From Flavivirga algicola (GTDB taxonomy: Bacteria; Bacteroidota; Bacteroidia; Flavobacteriales; Flavobacteriaceae), in contig NZ_JABBHF010000003.1 in the NCBI RefSeq assembly GCF_012910715.1, positions 417,473 to 481,472 on the forward strand: 64,000 nucleotides of DNA. The letters run 5' to 3'. Position numbers and translations under genes: made by a program. The notes beneath the pieces were generated by a model that was not told where the DNA came from, did not search any database, and saw only the letters and a list, made by a program, of their open reading frames with translations. Position 1 is the stretch's first letter, and every line of letters starts with the position of its first letter. Shown here piece after piece: positions 25,290-34,800 of this stretch.

Positions 25290-25586
25290 TTATTCTAAAG
25301 CTATATTTTCATGAATTCTCGAAGGGGTTATTCCAAGAATTTCAGGTGTAACTATATTTTCTTTTACAAAAGGGTCTGTTTGTATAAACTCCTGAAGGTT
25401 TTCAAAAGATGTATTGTAGGCTAATATAGTGCCTCCCGAATGGTTGACTAAAGAACCTGTTAATAAGAAAATCTTATCGTTGAATCCTTTATCGATCCAC
25501 TGTAAATGGGCTTTCATAAATTGGGGAGCCATCTTTTTATTTTCTGAAAATCTTAAGATTACTATATATAAATTGCTTTTTGTCAT
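25290..25586 (-). CDS. YCII-related domain protein
   Basis: A 98-residue ferredoxin-like fold protein. The segment HLQWIDKGFNDKIFLLTGSLVNHSGGTILAYN with the terminal FVKENIVTPEILGITP matches the YCII family, whose conserved histidine and aspartate are present. Function is unknown, although members sit in catabolic and oxidative operons. The start ATG is doubled (25586 and 25589). It lies 2 bases from the ICL/PEPM gene and 10 bases from the OYE gene. Confidence 0.8.
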   Translation of the reverse strand: MTKSNLYIVILRFSENKKMAPQFMKAHLQWIDKGFNDKIFLLTGSLVNHSGGTILAYNTSFENLQEFIQTDPFVKENIVTPEILGITPSRIHENIALE

Positions 25587-25596
25587 CATTTACTGT

Positions 25597-26676
25597 TTAG
25601 TTTAAATTCAAAAAAGGATAGTCTGTATAACCACGTTCATCTCCGCCATAAAATGTCTCATGGTCTGGTTCGTTTAATGTTGCATCTAAAGAAAAGCGCT
25701 CTGGTAAATCTGGGTTGGCAATAAACAACCTTCCGTAGGCTACCATATCTGCTTTACCATTTTCAAGAATACCATTACCAGATTCTTTTGAAAAACCTCC
25801 GTTCACTATTAAATTTCCGTTGTAAAATTTTCCATAATATTCGGCAACATTGGCAACCATTTCTGGATACTCATCAATGGGCATCATAGGATTCATTAAA
25901 TGAAGGTACCCCAGGTTGTAGCCATTCAACTTTTCAATGATGTATTGATAAGTTTGTTTTGAATTTGAATCCCCTACCGAATTGAATACGCCTGAGGGAG
26001 ATAGTCTTACCCCAATGTTTTCAGGAGACCATATAGTAGAAACAGCATTTATTATTTCAAATAAAAATCGAGACCTGTTTTCTATTGAGCCGCCATATTT
26101 ATCTGTACGGGTATTGCTCACATCATCAATAAATTGATTTATTAAATATCCGTTGGCAGCGTGTATTTCAATACCGTCAAAACCAGCTTCTTTGGCATTT
26201 TTAGCGGCTACCTTAAAATCATTGATGATTTGTGATATTTCATTGTTTTCTAATGTTTTTGGTTCTACATAATCCTTGTAACCTTCATAGGTATATACTT
26301 GCCCTTGGGGTGTAATACTTGAAGGAGCTACTGGCTGTTTCCCTTCTAGAAAGTCAGGATGAGATATCCTACCAACATGAAAAAGCTGATTAAAAATGAC
26401 ACTTTCTTTTTTATGCACTTCACTGATTAATGTTTTCCAGCCAGCTACTTGAGCCTCGGTATAAATACCAGGCGCATAAATATAACCTACTCCATTTTCT
26501 GACACTGCAGTGGATTCTGTTATTATCATTCCTGCACTTGCTCTTTGTGAATAATATGTTATGTTAAGCTGAGAAGGAATACGATCTTTTGTTGAACGAT
26601 TTCGGGTTAAAGGCGCCATAATCACTCTGTTTTTTAAAGTCAGATTTCCTAGTTTAAATTCATTTAATAATTTCAT
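25597..26676 (-). CDS. Old yellow enzyme family alkene reductase
   Basis: A 359-residue FMN-dependent ene-reductase that reduces activated C=C bonds of enals, enones, quinones or nitro compounds with NADPH. It starts with the typical LLNEFKLGNLTLKNRVIMAPLTRNRS, then shows QLFHVGRISHP, GFDGIEIHAANGYLINQFI with the His/Asn pair, RTDKYGGSIENR, and the flavin contacts NGGFSKESGN and ADMVAYGRLFIANPDLP. The gene is divergent from an HxlR regulator, with a palindromic intergenic region. It leads an operon with YCII and ICL/PEPM genes. Likely function is detoxification of electrophiles. Confidence 0.92.
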   Translation of the reverse strand: MKLLNEFKLGNLTLKNRVIMAPLTRNRSTKDRIPSQLNITYYSQRASAGMIITESTAVSENGVGYIYAPGIYTEAQVAGWKTLISEVHKKESVIFNQLFHVGRISHPDFLEGKQPVAPSSITPQGQVYTYEGYKDYVEPKTLENNEISQIINDFKVAAKNAKEAGFDGIEIHAANGYLINQFIDDVSNTRTDKYGGSIENRSRFLFEIINAVSTIWSPENIGVRLSPSGVFNSVGDSNSKQTYQYIIEKLNGYNLGYLHLMNPMMPIDEYPEMVANVAEYYGKFYNGNLIVNGGFSKESGNGILENGKADMVAYGRLFIANPDLPERFSLDATLNEPDHETFYGGDERGYTDYPFLNLN

Positions 26677-26701
26677 TTTTGTATAATTTTATACAGCAAA
26701 A

Positions 26702-26754
26702 GTATATTATACCATGCTTTGTGTCAAGAACATACAATTAAGTATGGTACATAC
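26702..26754. promoter_or_regulatory. Candidate HxlR operator between OYE and HxlR genes
   Basis: The intergenic region has the palindromes GTATATTATAC (26702-26712) and GTATGGTACATAC (26742-26754), 29 bases apart. They share GTAT and ATAC half-sites. They lie between the start codons of the divergent OYE (26676) and HxlR (26818) genes, where a repressor would be expected to bind. No binding evidence exists. Confidence 0.5.
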
Positions 26755-26817
26755 CAATTAGTTAGTTTTGTTTAAATACTATACCTTTACGGTGTAAATT
26801 TTTTTATTTTTTTTAAA

Positions 26818-27183
26818 ATGGATTGTTCAAAAGAAAATTGTCCAATGACTTTGGCCGTAAATATGATTAGTGGAAAGTGGAAGCTATTTATTCTTTACGG
26901 GCTTAGGGATGGAGAAAAACGCTATAGTGAATTACGAAGAATATGTGAAGGCATTACTGAAAAAATGCTTACCAACCAGCTAAGAGAGTTAGAGAAGGAT
27001 GGTTTGATAAAAAGAAAAGTTTACCCTCAGGTACCGCCTAAAGTTGAATATTCATTTACAGAAATTGGAGAACGTTTAAGTTTTATGTTTGACCCACTTT
27101 ACAATTGGGGCTTAGATTATATAAAGGAAAAGAGACCTGAACAGTATCATTTGGTAAAACAATATGAAAAAACGTCACATTAA
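26818..27183 (+). CDS. HxlR family transcriptional regulator
   Basis: A 121-residue winged helix-turn-helix protein of the HxlR family. An N-terminal cysteine (DCSKENCPM) followed by the conserved NMISGKWKLFILYGLRDGEKRYSELRRI segment, the MLTNQLRELEKDGLIKRKVY recognition region and the PPKVEYSFTEIGERL wing all fit. Cysteine-bearing HxlR proteins often sense quinones or oxidants. It is divergent from the ene-reductase operon and probably regulates it; the AT-rich leader of the gene carries two palindromes. Confidence 0.92.
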   Translation: MDCSKENCPMTLAVNMISGKWKLFILYGLRDGEKRYSELRRICEGITEKMLTNQLRELEKDGLIKRKVYPQVPPKVEYSFTEIGERLSFMFDPLYNWGLDYIKEKRPEQYHLVKQYEKTSH

Positions 27184-27337
27184 AACTCCTATAAAAAGAG
27201 ATCATTTAAATTTAAATGAGGTATAAAATTATTTTTAGAAACATTGTGTTGCCATTGTTATGACTTTATTTTGCTTTTGTCAACAAAGTACAATACCGAT
27301 TTAATAAGCTTTTTACTATCCAAATTCGTTTAGAATT

Positions 27338-27366
27338 AATAAGTCTCCTATCATAGGAGACTTATT
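27338..27366. terminator. Perfect hairpin between HxlR and the small-gene cassette
   Basis: Arms AATAAGTCTCCTAT and ATAGGAGACTTATT surround a single central C; the hairpin needs a three-base loop, so about 13 pairs form. A TTT run follows on the plus strand and an A/T-rich tract on the minus strand, so it could terminate transcripts from both sides. Confidence 0.65.
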
Positions 27367-27442
27367 TTTGACTATTTTCCCTCAATAAAATTGATAGTCA
27401 ATTTTTGATTGCTCACAATCAAACGGAATTTGGTCAGAGTAT

Positions 27443-27661
27443 TTACCAGAATTCTATAAATACACCATTGGTTGTATTTTTAAGGTTTACATTAGCTGGT
27501 ATTTCTTCACAAAGTTTAGCTAATTGAATAATTTGATGTTTTACTAAAGGCTCTTTAACTACTGTTGTTAAACTGTTAAAAGTTCCTTTTTGGATTTCGG
27601 TTTTAAAGATGTCTTTAAAAACTTCTTCGATTCTTTTTTGGTATTTTTTGTTTATAGACAT
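27443..27661 (-). CDS. Small hypothetical protein
   Basis: A 72-residue, lysine- and glutamate-rich protein with no signal peptide and no recognised domain. The N-terminus (YQKRIEEVFKDIFKTEI) looks helical. It is transcribed with the next minus-strand gene (27752-28033), 90 bases upstream, or on its own. Coding status rests on an ATG, a stop and the absence of an opposing gene, so moderate confidence. Confidence 0.5.
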   Translation of the reverse strand: MSINKKYQKRIEEVFKDIFKTEIQKGTFNSLTTVVKEPLVKHQIIQLAKLCEEIPANVNLKNTTNGVFIEFW

Positions 27662-27751
27662 TTAGTAGATAAAGTTTCAAGGTTCGGTTATTGTATTTGT
27701 AATGCCTCTTTTAAAGACATGGTTAATCGGATAATACATGTTTGGATATCT

Positions 27752-28033
27752 CTATTTATTATTCTTTAGAATTTTTTTCAAGCTATCGGACATGGTCTTG
27801 TACTCTTTAGCTATTTCAAGAATAGCATTAAAAACTAAAATATTTTTAGAAATACCCGCTTTTGTGTTTCTAACGGTTTGCGAATCAACGATGATTTTAT
27901 TGGCCGTTAGTTTATCTATTACTTTGCTCGTATATTCTTTTGGGAGATGATTTACTAACAAATCTTTAAGCGCTTTTTGTTCTTTGTGACTATGTATGTC
28001 GTATAATGTATATAATTTGTTTAAATTTGTCAT
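27752..28033 (-). CDS. Small hypothetical protein, divergent from a helix-turn-helix gene
   Basis: A 93-residue hydrophilic protein with no recognised domain. A full promoter (TTTG, 19 bases, TATATTTG on the minus strand, 28103-28074) lies 41 bases upstream, so it is probably expressed. The divergent neighbour encodes a helix-turn-helix protein, and the arrangement resembles a regulated small-protein pair. No toxin or antitoxin motif is seen. Confidence 0.55.
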   Translation of the reverse strand: MTNLNKLYTLYDIHSHKEQKALKDLLVNHLPKEYTSKVIDKLTANKIIVDSQTVRNTKAGISKNILVFNAILEIAKEYKTMSDSLKKILKNNK

Positions 28034-28073
28034 AGCTTGTGTATATTTGTACAGCGTTGAATGAATTTACATA

Positions 28074-28103
28074 CAAATATATACTAATAATTAAATAAAT
28101 CAA
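28074..28103 (-). promoter_or_regulatory. Bacteroidetes-type promoter for the 93-residue protein gene
   Basis: Read on the minus strand, TTG (28103-28101), preceded by TT, is followed by 19 bases and TATATTTG (28081-28074). The -7 element is one arm of an inverted repeat (TATATTTGTA at 28042-28051 and TACAAATATA at 28072-28081) whose other arm gives a TATATTTG element toward the helix-turn-helix gene. Confidence 0.65.
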
Positions 28104-28144
28104 ATGTTTTTTAATTATTGGTATAATTTATAATTATTCTAAAT

Positions 28145-28456
28145 ATGGAATTTGAAGAAAAGCTTAAGCAATTAATCAAGACTAAGTATAGCAAATTGAG
28201 TGATTTAGCTGAGAAATTCGACATGAATTACTCGCAATTATCACAATATGTTAATGGTAAGAAAATATCAATTAACTTCTTAACTAAAATAATTGAAGAG
28301 TTTCCAGAAGTTGATCTTAATTGGTTATTGAGAAGTGATGATATTTTGCGTGAAAGCATAGCACCTTATAAGTCGCCTTTAACTAATAAGCAAATTATCG
28401 ATAGAATAGAAATATTGCTGGCAGACTTAAAAGGTCAGATAGAAGAGGAAAAGTAA
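28145..28456 (+). CDS. Helix-turn-helix DNA-binding protein
   Basis: A 103-residue protein of XRE/phage-repressor type. KLSDLAEKFDMNYSQLSQYVNGKKISINFLTKIIEEFPEVDLNWLL gives the helix-turn-helix at about residues 18-60, ending with the common LNWLL segment. The C-terminus is a predicted coiled coil (NKQIIDRIEILLADLKGQIEEE) that would serve for dimerisation. Divergent overlapping promoter elements suggest that it controls the opposite small gene and itself. Confidence 0.8.
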   Translation: MEFEEKLKQLIKTKYSKLSDLAEKFDMNYSQLSQYVNGKKISINFLTKIIEEFPEVDLNWLLRSDDILRESIAPYKSPLTNKQIIDRIEILLADLKGQIEEEK

Positions 28457-28499
28457 TATAACTTCTAGTATAAAAAGTAATGCCTCTTTTAGGCTTTTA

Positions 28500-29792
28500 T
28501 CACGAAATAAATTCTAAAACCCTTTCCAAAGCCATACCCCTAGACCCTTTAATAAGTATTGAAGTGTTTTCTATTTTAGAACGACTAAACCAGTCTTTAA
28601 AGTCATTGAAATCTTTAAATTGTTTTGCTGTATTTGATTTGGTTTGAGTTTTAAAGAAATTTTCGCCAATAAGAATAGTTTGGTCTATATCTAAGGATGC
28701 AACCAAATCGGTTATACTTTGATGTTCTTTTTGGGCGGTCTCTCCAAGTTCGAACATATCACCAATAAAAGCTATCTTTTTTATGCCAGATCGCTGCTTT
28801 TCAAAATTTAATAAAGCGGCTCGCATACTTGTTGGATTTGCATTATAAGCATCTAGAATAATATGGTTTGTGCCTTTTTGTATAATTTGTGAACGGTTGT
28901 TGGTAGGGGTGTAATTTTCGATAGAAGCTTTTATATTGTCATCATCGACTTTAAAATAATGGCCTATGGCAATAGCGGCTGCGATATTGTTAAAATTATA
29001 ATCTCCTATAAGTTGACTTGCTATTTCTAAGTTATTGTATCTGGATTTTACGAAAGGAAGTGCCTCAATAAAATGGATATTTATATTAAAATCACGGCTG
29101 TTTTTGGCAAATACAATTCTATGGGGGTATTGTTTCGTTTTTTCAAGTTGAATAGGGTCATTACCATTAACGAAAATGGTTTTATTATTGCCAATCAAGA
29201 AATCGTACATCTCGCTTTTTCCTTTAATGACACCTTCTACACCTCCAAAACCTTCTAAATGAGCTTTCCCGAAGTTGGTTATATACCCATAGTCGGGTTT
29301 AGCGATGTTGCATAGGAGCTCAATTTCTTTTTGATGGTTAGCTCCCATTTCCACGATTCCAATTTGAGTATTGCCCGTCATAGAAAGCAGTGTTAAAGGC
29401 ACACCAATATGGTTGTTTAAATTACCAATAGTAGCTGTGGTTTTATATTTTTGAGATAAAGTAGCATTAATTAACTCTTTAGTTGTTGTTTTTCCATTGC
29501 TTCCTGTAAGGGCTATTATTGGAATATTTAAATAGGTACGATGGTACGAAGCCAACTTTTGTAAAATTTCTAGAGTGTTATTAACCAAAATAGTATTTGG
29601 AGACGTGTTATATGGTTCTTCATCAACAATGGCATATTTAGCGCCATTTTTTAGAGCTACTTCTGCGTAAGTATTACCATTAAAATTTTCGCCTTTAAGG
29701 GCAAAAAACAGATCACCTTCTTTAAGCTTTCTGGTGTCGGTACATACCGAATGGCATTGTAGAAAAAGTTCGTGTATTTGTTCTATTTTCAA
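28500..29792 (-). CDS. murF: UDP-N-acetylmuramoyl-tripeptide--D-alanyl-D-alanine ligase
   Basis: This 430-residue Mur ligase adds D-Ala-D-Ala to UDP-MurNAc-tripeptide, the last cytoplasmic step of peptidoglycan precursor synthesis. Motifs are the ATP loop LTGSNGKTTTKELINA, VEMGANHQKEIELL with NFGKAHLEGFGG, and the C-terminal LDAYNANPTSMRAAL. The N-terminal CTDTRKLKEGDLFFALKGENFNGN and the length fit MurF rather than MurE. It is not in a dcw cluster here and is flanked by the small-gene cassette and gldJ. Confidence 0.95.
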   Translation of the reverse strand: MKIEQIHELFLQCHSVCTDTRKLKEGDLFFALKGENFNGNTYAEVALKNGAKYAIVDEEPYNTSPNTILVNNTLEILQKLASYHRTYLNIPIIALTGSNGKTTTKELINATLSQKYKTTATIGNLNNHIGVPLTLLSMTGNTQIGIVEMGANHQKEIELLCNIAKPDYGYITNFGKAHLEGFGGVEGVIKGKSEMYDFLIGNNKTIFVNGNDPIQLEKTKQYPHRIVFAKNSRDFNINIHFIEALPFVKSRYNNLEIASQLIGDYNFNNIAAAIAIGHYFKVDDDNIKASIENYTPTNNRSQIIQKGTNHIILDAYNANPTSMRAALLNFEKQRSGIKKIAFIGDMFELGETAQKEHQSITDLVASLDIDQTILIGENFFKTQTKSNTAKQFKDFNDFKDWFSRSKIENTSILIKGSRGMALERVLEFIS

Positions 29793-29833
29793 GAGGTAGG
29801 ATTCTTTTATGTTTGTAAAATTAAATGTATAAA

Positions 29834-29862
29834 AAAAGTCCTAACATTTCGCTAGGACTTTT
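29834..29862 (-). terminator. Intrinsic terminator downstream of gldJ
   Basis: Arms AAAAGTCCTA and TAGGACTTTT with a 9-base loop form a hairpin 24 bases past the gldJ stop. On the minus strand it is followed by seven T residues in all, a standard terminator. Confidence 0.85.
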
Positions 29863-29885
29863 AATTATATTACAAATAATTGCAA

Positions 29886-31586
29886 TTAGTTTTTTGTTTT
29901 GTTTCTGCTTTTAGATTTAGAACCTACACGCGACATAGCACATCTAAATCCAATGTAATCGGTAGCCATATCTTGAGGGAAGTAACGTCTTTGAGCTGGA
30001 TCTAACCAATACTCTCTGTCTTTCCATGATCCACCTTTGTAAACTCTAACTTCATCATTAATTAAAGAAGTTCTATTGTTACCTTTGTCATATTCTCTAA
30101 TAATGTTTCCTAAAGAATCTCTAGTAACACGGTGTTTAGGAGAATTATACATTTTTCTTGTATCAGATTCTTTCTTTTCTCCACCTTCACCTTCGTAATC
30201 GTCATTAAAACTTTCATAATAACGAGAAGAGCGTTTATCACCATCTCTAAAGTTTATTTCATCACTTCTATCAAAGTTAGTACGTAAGTACGTTTCGTTT
30301 TCATCAATAGGTACTTGAGCTATTTCACCAGGTAAATTTCTGGCAATAACTTTTCCGTTAGGTAAAGTGTCATACACAATATCGTCTGCTGTAACTACTT
30401 TTACAGTACCGTCTTCATTTAAGGCATTTTTGGTATAAACATTACCACGGTAGTAGTTAAAGTCGTTAAACTCACTATCAATAATAGGTCTGTAAACATC
30501 AGCAACCCATTCAGCAACATTACCAGCCATATCGTATAATCCAAAATCGTTAGGCGCATAAGATTTTACAGCATTTGTTATGTCAGCTCCATCATCAGAC
30601 CACCCTGCAATTCCACCATAATCACCTTTTCCTTGTTTGAAATTCGCTAATTGATCACCACGAACTTTACGTTTCTCAGAACGTGTATATTGTCCGTCCC
30701 ATGGATATTTTTTACGTCCACGATATAAGTTGTAATTTCTAATTTCACTTAATCCTAAAGCAGCATATTCCCACTCGGTTTCAGTTGGTAGTCTGTATTT
30801 TGGTGAAATTATTCCAGTTTCGCGAGTTGCATAAATGTTGCTTTCATTACCATCAGCATCCGTTCTAACGTATCTTTTATTCCTCTTTTCCCCATTAATA
30901 ACTTCTTCATTACCACCATATGTTAAGGTAGGAGCATTGATATAAGTATCTGTGCTAAATGTTGACTCTGCATTAACGTCAGTAACCTTAGCATCACGTT
31001 TTAAGTAACCTGCTTTTTCTAAGTTATACTCATTAACACGGTCTGATCTCCAATTAGCAAATTCAACCGCTTGAATCCAGCTTACACCAACAACAGGATA
31101 TTCTCCATAACCTGGATGACGCAAGTAATTTTCTGTCATTACTTCGTTAAAGCCTAATCGGTTTCTCCAAACTAATGTGTCAGGTAAAGCTCCATGATAG
31201 ATGGCTCTAAAATTTTCTTCGGCTGGTGGGTAAACCCTTTTTATCCAGTCTAAATACTCCATGTACATGGCATTGGTAACTTCAGTTTCGTCCATGTAAA
31301 AAGATTGTACATGTTGTTGTGTTGGACTATTGTTCCAATCATGCATAACATCATCTTGTACACGGCCTTTTGTGAAAGTTCCTCCTTCAATAAAAACAAG
31401 ACCTGGAGCAGTTTCCTGTTCTCTAAAGTCTGTATTGTATTGAAAACCACCTTCTCTGGAGTTAATTTGCCATCCGGTAGCTCTAGAACTATTTTTTGAA
31501 CTCGAAGATTTTTTACAACTAGTTGAAGCTAAAGTTAGTGCTAAAACTAATAGAACCTTGAATGCTACTACTTTTTTCATATCCAT
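29886..31586 (-). CDS. gldJ: Gliding motility lipoprotein GldJ
   Basis: A 566-residue outer-membrane-associated lipoprotein needed for gliding and type IX secretion in Flavobacteria. The lipobox is LASTSCKKS. The mature protein has a formylglycine-generating-enzyme/SUMF1-like (FGE-sulfatase) domain: FIEGGTFTKGR, YMDETEVTNAMYMEYLDW, YPVVGVSWIQAVEFANWRS, YRLPTETEWEYAALG, FGLYDMAGNVAEWVADVYR and the terminal VYKGGSWKDREYWLDPAQRR with FRCAMSR. The acid-rich insert around residues 420-500 is typical of GldJ. It is divergent from porU, the usual arrangement in the phylum. The start has two nearby ATGs (MDMKK); the first is used. Confidence 0.93.
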   Translation of the reverse strand: MDMKKVVAFKVLLVLALTLASTSCKKSSSSKNSSRATGWQINSREGGFQYNTDFREQETAPGLVFIEGGTFTKGRVQDDVMHDWNNSPTQQHVQSFYMDETEVTNAMYMEYLDWIKRVYPPAEENFRAIYHGALPDTLVWRNRLGFNEVMTENYLRHPGYGEYPVVGVSWIQAVEFANWRSDRVNEYNLEKAGYLKRDAKVTDVNAESTFSTDTYINAPTLTYGGNEEVINGEKRNKRYVRTDADGNESNIYATRETGIISPKYRLPTETEWEYAALGLSEIRNYNLYRGRKKYPWDGQYTRSEKRKVRGDQLANFKQGKGDYGGIAGWSDDGADITNAVKSYAPNDFGLYDMAGNVAEWVADVYRPIIDSEFNDFNYYRGNVYTKNALNEDGTVKVVTADDIVYDTLPNGKVIARNLPGEIAQVPIDENETYLRTNFDRSDEINFRDGDKRSSRYYESFNDDYEGEGGEKKESDTRKMYNSPKHRVTRDSLGNIIREYDKGNNRTSLINDEVRVYKGGSWKDREYWLDPAQRRYFPQDMATDYIGFRCAMSRVGSKSKSRNKTKN

Positions 31587-31852
31587 ACTTTTAAGTAAGC
31601 TAATAATATTTTTGGTGCTGCAATATAAGAATTAAACCTAATAACACAAGCTATTTTTTACATTTTAACCAAAAAAAAGTGTATTTCACCCTATTTTTTT
31701 GACATTACAACGATGATTTTGACGTTTTTCACCATTGTTTTGTGTTGTATTAACGTATGTTTTACTAATTTATTATTGTATTTTTGATGCAGTTTTTAAA
31801 ATTGTTATTTTTTATTAATAATAACACGACTATAACTACGTTGTTTTTAACG

Positions 31853-34800
31853 ATGAAAAAGAAAACCTTATTCTTATTTTTTTTTAGTATTTGTGTACTT
31901 GTATTTGGGCAACAAAAAAGGTATACACTTGCTTGGGAGGACTCCAAAACGATTTCAGGAGGGAACTATACCATAGCAATACCTTCATTTAACGTTGAGA
32001 ATTTTAACTATGGTTTCGAGGAAGGTTTATTATTCACAGACCAATGGAAAACGAATGCCTTAGTAAACGAATCTTCGGCAGTTATTAGCAATGTGGTGTA
32101 TGCATCTATTTCTAAAGCTGGTTTAAAAGATTTAGATTTAGATAAAATTCCGAATAAATTAAAATTCAGCTTAAAAAATTCTAGAGCGAGAGACAAACAA
32201 TATGTGTTTTTTAAAATATCTCCTATTATAAAGGTTTCCAATAATAGTTATAAAAAAGTTGTTTCATTTCAGCTAGACTATAAAAATGGAGCTGCTGCTA
32301 ATAGAGTGTCTTCATTAGGAAAAGGTTTCAAGATGTCTAAAGTCATTAGCAATTCGGTATTAAGTTCGGGAGAATGGTATCGGTTTTATGTTGATAAAAC
32401 AGGTGTTTTCAGGTTGTCGAAAAGTTTTTTGCAACGTTTGGGGGTCAATGTGAACAGTGTAGACCCTAGAAATATAAAATTATATGGACATGGAGGACGA
32501 ATGATTCCTTATTCTAATTCGGTAGCATATCCCTTTGATGTTCCAGAAAAAGCTATAAAATTTGTAGGAGAAGCAGATGGTGTTTTTAATAATGAGGATT
32601 ATATTTTATTTTATGCTCAAGGCCCAAAGGAGTTTAATGCGGAGAGTAATACGAATATAAACTGCTATACAGATAAGACCTATTATTATATAAATGTTAG
32701 TTCTGGTTTAGGTAAACGGATTCAGCAATTTGTGCAGCCTACAGGGGCGGTAGATTTGGTTATTAATACATTTGAGGATTATAAATTCCATGAAATCGAC
32801 GAGCATAATATTGCTTTTTTGGGGAGGCGCTGGTTTGGTGATAGGTTTGATGTAGATAATAATCAGGTTTTTGAGTTTGATTTTCCAGATTTAGTGACAT
32901 CAGAGCCTATAAACTTAAGGGTTTATACTGCTGCTGCGTCTACAACATTGAGTACAATAGGAGTTACGGTAAATGGAACCTCTGTGACAACATTAAATAT
33001 GGGCGGATCTACATCGCCCAACCTGGCGAGCCAGGCTTCATTTAACGGTAATGTTAATGTAAGTAGTTCGAAAATAGAAGTAGGCCTTAATTTTGATAAT
33101 CAAGGAAACCCCAGTACACAGGCTTATTTAGATTATATATCAATAGAAGCAACGCGCGCTCTAAATTTTTCTGACAAGCAATTTCAATTTAAAAATAGTG
33201 CGGTTACTTCTGTATCAGGAATAGGTCAATATAATCTCACCAACACATCGCAAGTTTCGGAAATTTGGGATATAACCGATATATATAATGTTTCTAACTA
33301 TATAAATTCAGATGGAGCTTCAAGTCTTAGTTTTACATCTATCTTAGGGAGTTTAAAAACTTTTGTGACAGTAACGCCTTTGGATTATTTTGAACCAAAA
33401 ATAGATTCCAGAACAACGATTAATAATCAAAATATAAAGGGAACCATTTTTCAAAACAGCCAGGGTACATTCCAGGATGTAGACTATATTATAATAGCTC
33501 CCAATAATATGTATAATGAAGCAGAGCGTTTGGCAAACATAAACAGAACGCAAAATAACTTAAATGTTAAGGTATTGGGACTTGACGAGATTTACAATGA
33601 ATTTAGCTCGGGTAACCAAGATATTGGGGCGATTCGAAATCTTATTAAGTATGTTTATGATAATGCCAGCACACCAGAGAACAGAATAAAGTATGTGTGT
33701 TTGTTTGGAGATAGTTCTTTTGATTATAAAGATAGGATTCCAAACAATACGAATATTGTTCCCTCATGGCACTCTTATAATAGTTTTAACCTTACCAGTT
33801 CGTTTATTTCCGACGATTTTTATGGCATGATGGATACCAACGAGGGAACCATGGCAATAAGTGATAGATTAGATATTGCTATGGGTAGGATTTTAGCAGA
33901 TACGCCGCAACGAGCTAAAGAGATGGTCGATAAAATAGAATCATATTACGTAAAAGAGGCTTTCGGAAGTTGGCGTAATAATTTTGTAGTCATATCTGAT
34001 GATCCTGATGGTGATATACCTGTGGGCTTACAGGAAACGACGGATCAAATTGGGAATAGAGTCACACAAGAGAAGTCATTTATAAATGTTATAAAAATAC
34101 ATTCCGATGCGTTTCAGCAAGAATCATCTGCTGGAGGTGATAGATATCCAGATGTAACTTCTGAAATAGCGAATGCCATAGATAATGGTGCTTTGGTGGT
34201 AAATTATTTTGGACATGGAGGAGAAGAAGGGTTAGCTGCAGAACGTATATTGCTAAAGCCTGACATTAATAATTTTCGTAATTTTTGTAAGCTTAATTGT
34301 TTTGTAACTGTGACCTGCGAATTTACTAAATTCGATAATCCTTTGAGGGAGACTGCTGGTGAGTTCACGTTCTGGAATAAACAAGCAGGAGCTGTTGGAC
34401 TAATTACAACGACAAGACAGGTATTTGTAACTTTTGGAATTAATTTTAACAGGGAGTTTGGACAATATTTGTTTTCATATAGTGATAATGATATTTATGA
34501 GGATTACGAGTATCCATCAATGGCTGAAGCATTGAGGCTGACAAAAAATGACCCAGTAATATCCAATAATTCTCAAAGGCGTTTGGTGTTCTTTATTGGA
34601 GACCCAGCCATGAAATTAGCATTCCCAGAACCGAACATTCGATTAACAGAAATTAATGATATTCCCATCACTCAAGCCACGGATACATTAAAAGCATTAA
34701 GTTATGTGAAATTGGCTGGAGAAGTAGTCGATATTTCTGGAAATTTAATACCTAATTACAATGGGATACTATCAACAACAATCTATGATAAATCAATAAA

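Noticed and set aside
31784..31852. Upstream ATG of porU giving 23 extra residues
   Set aside because: The signal peptide begins at 31853, and a TAnnTTTG promoter element overlaps 31784.
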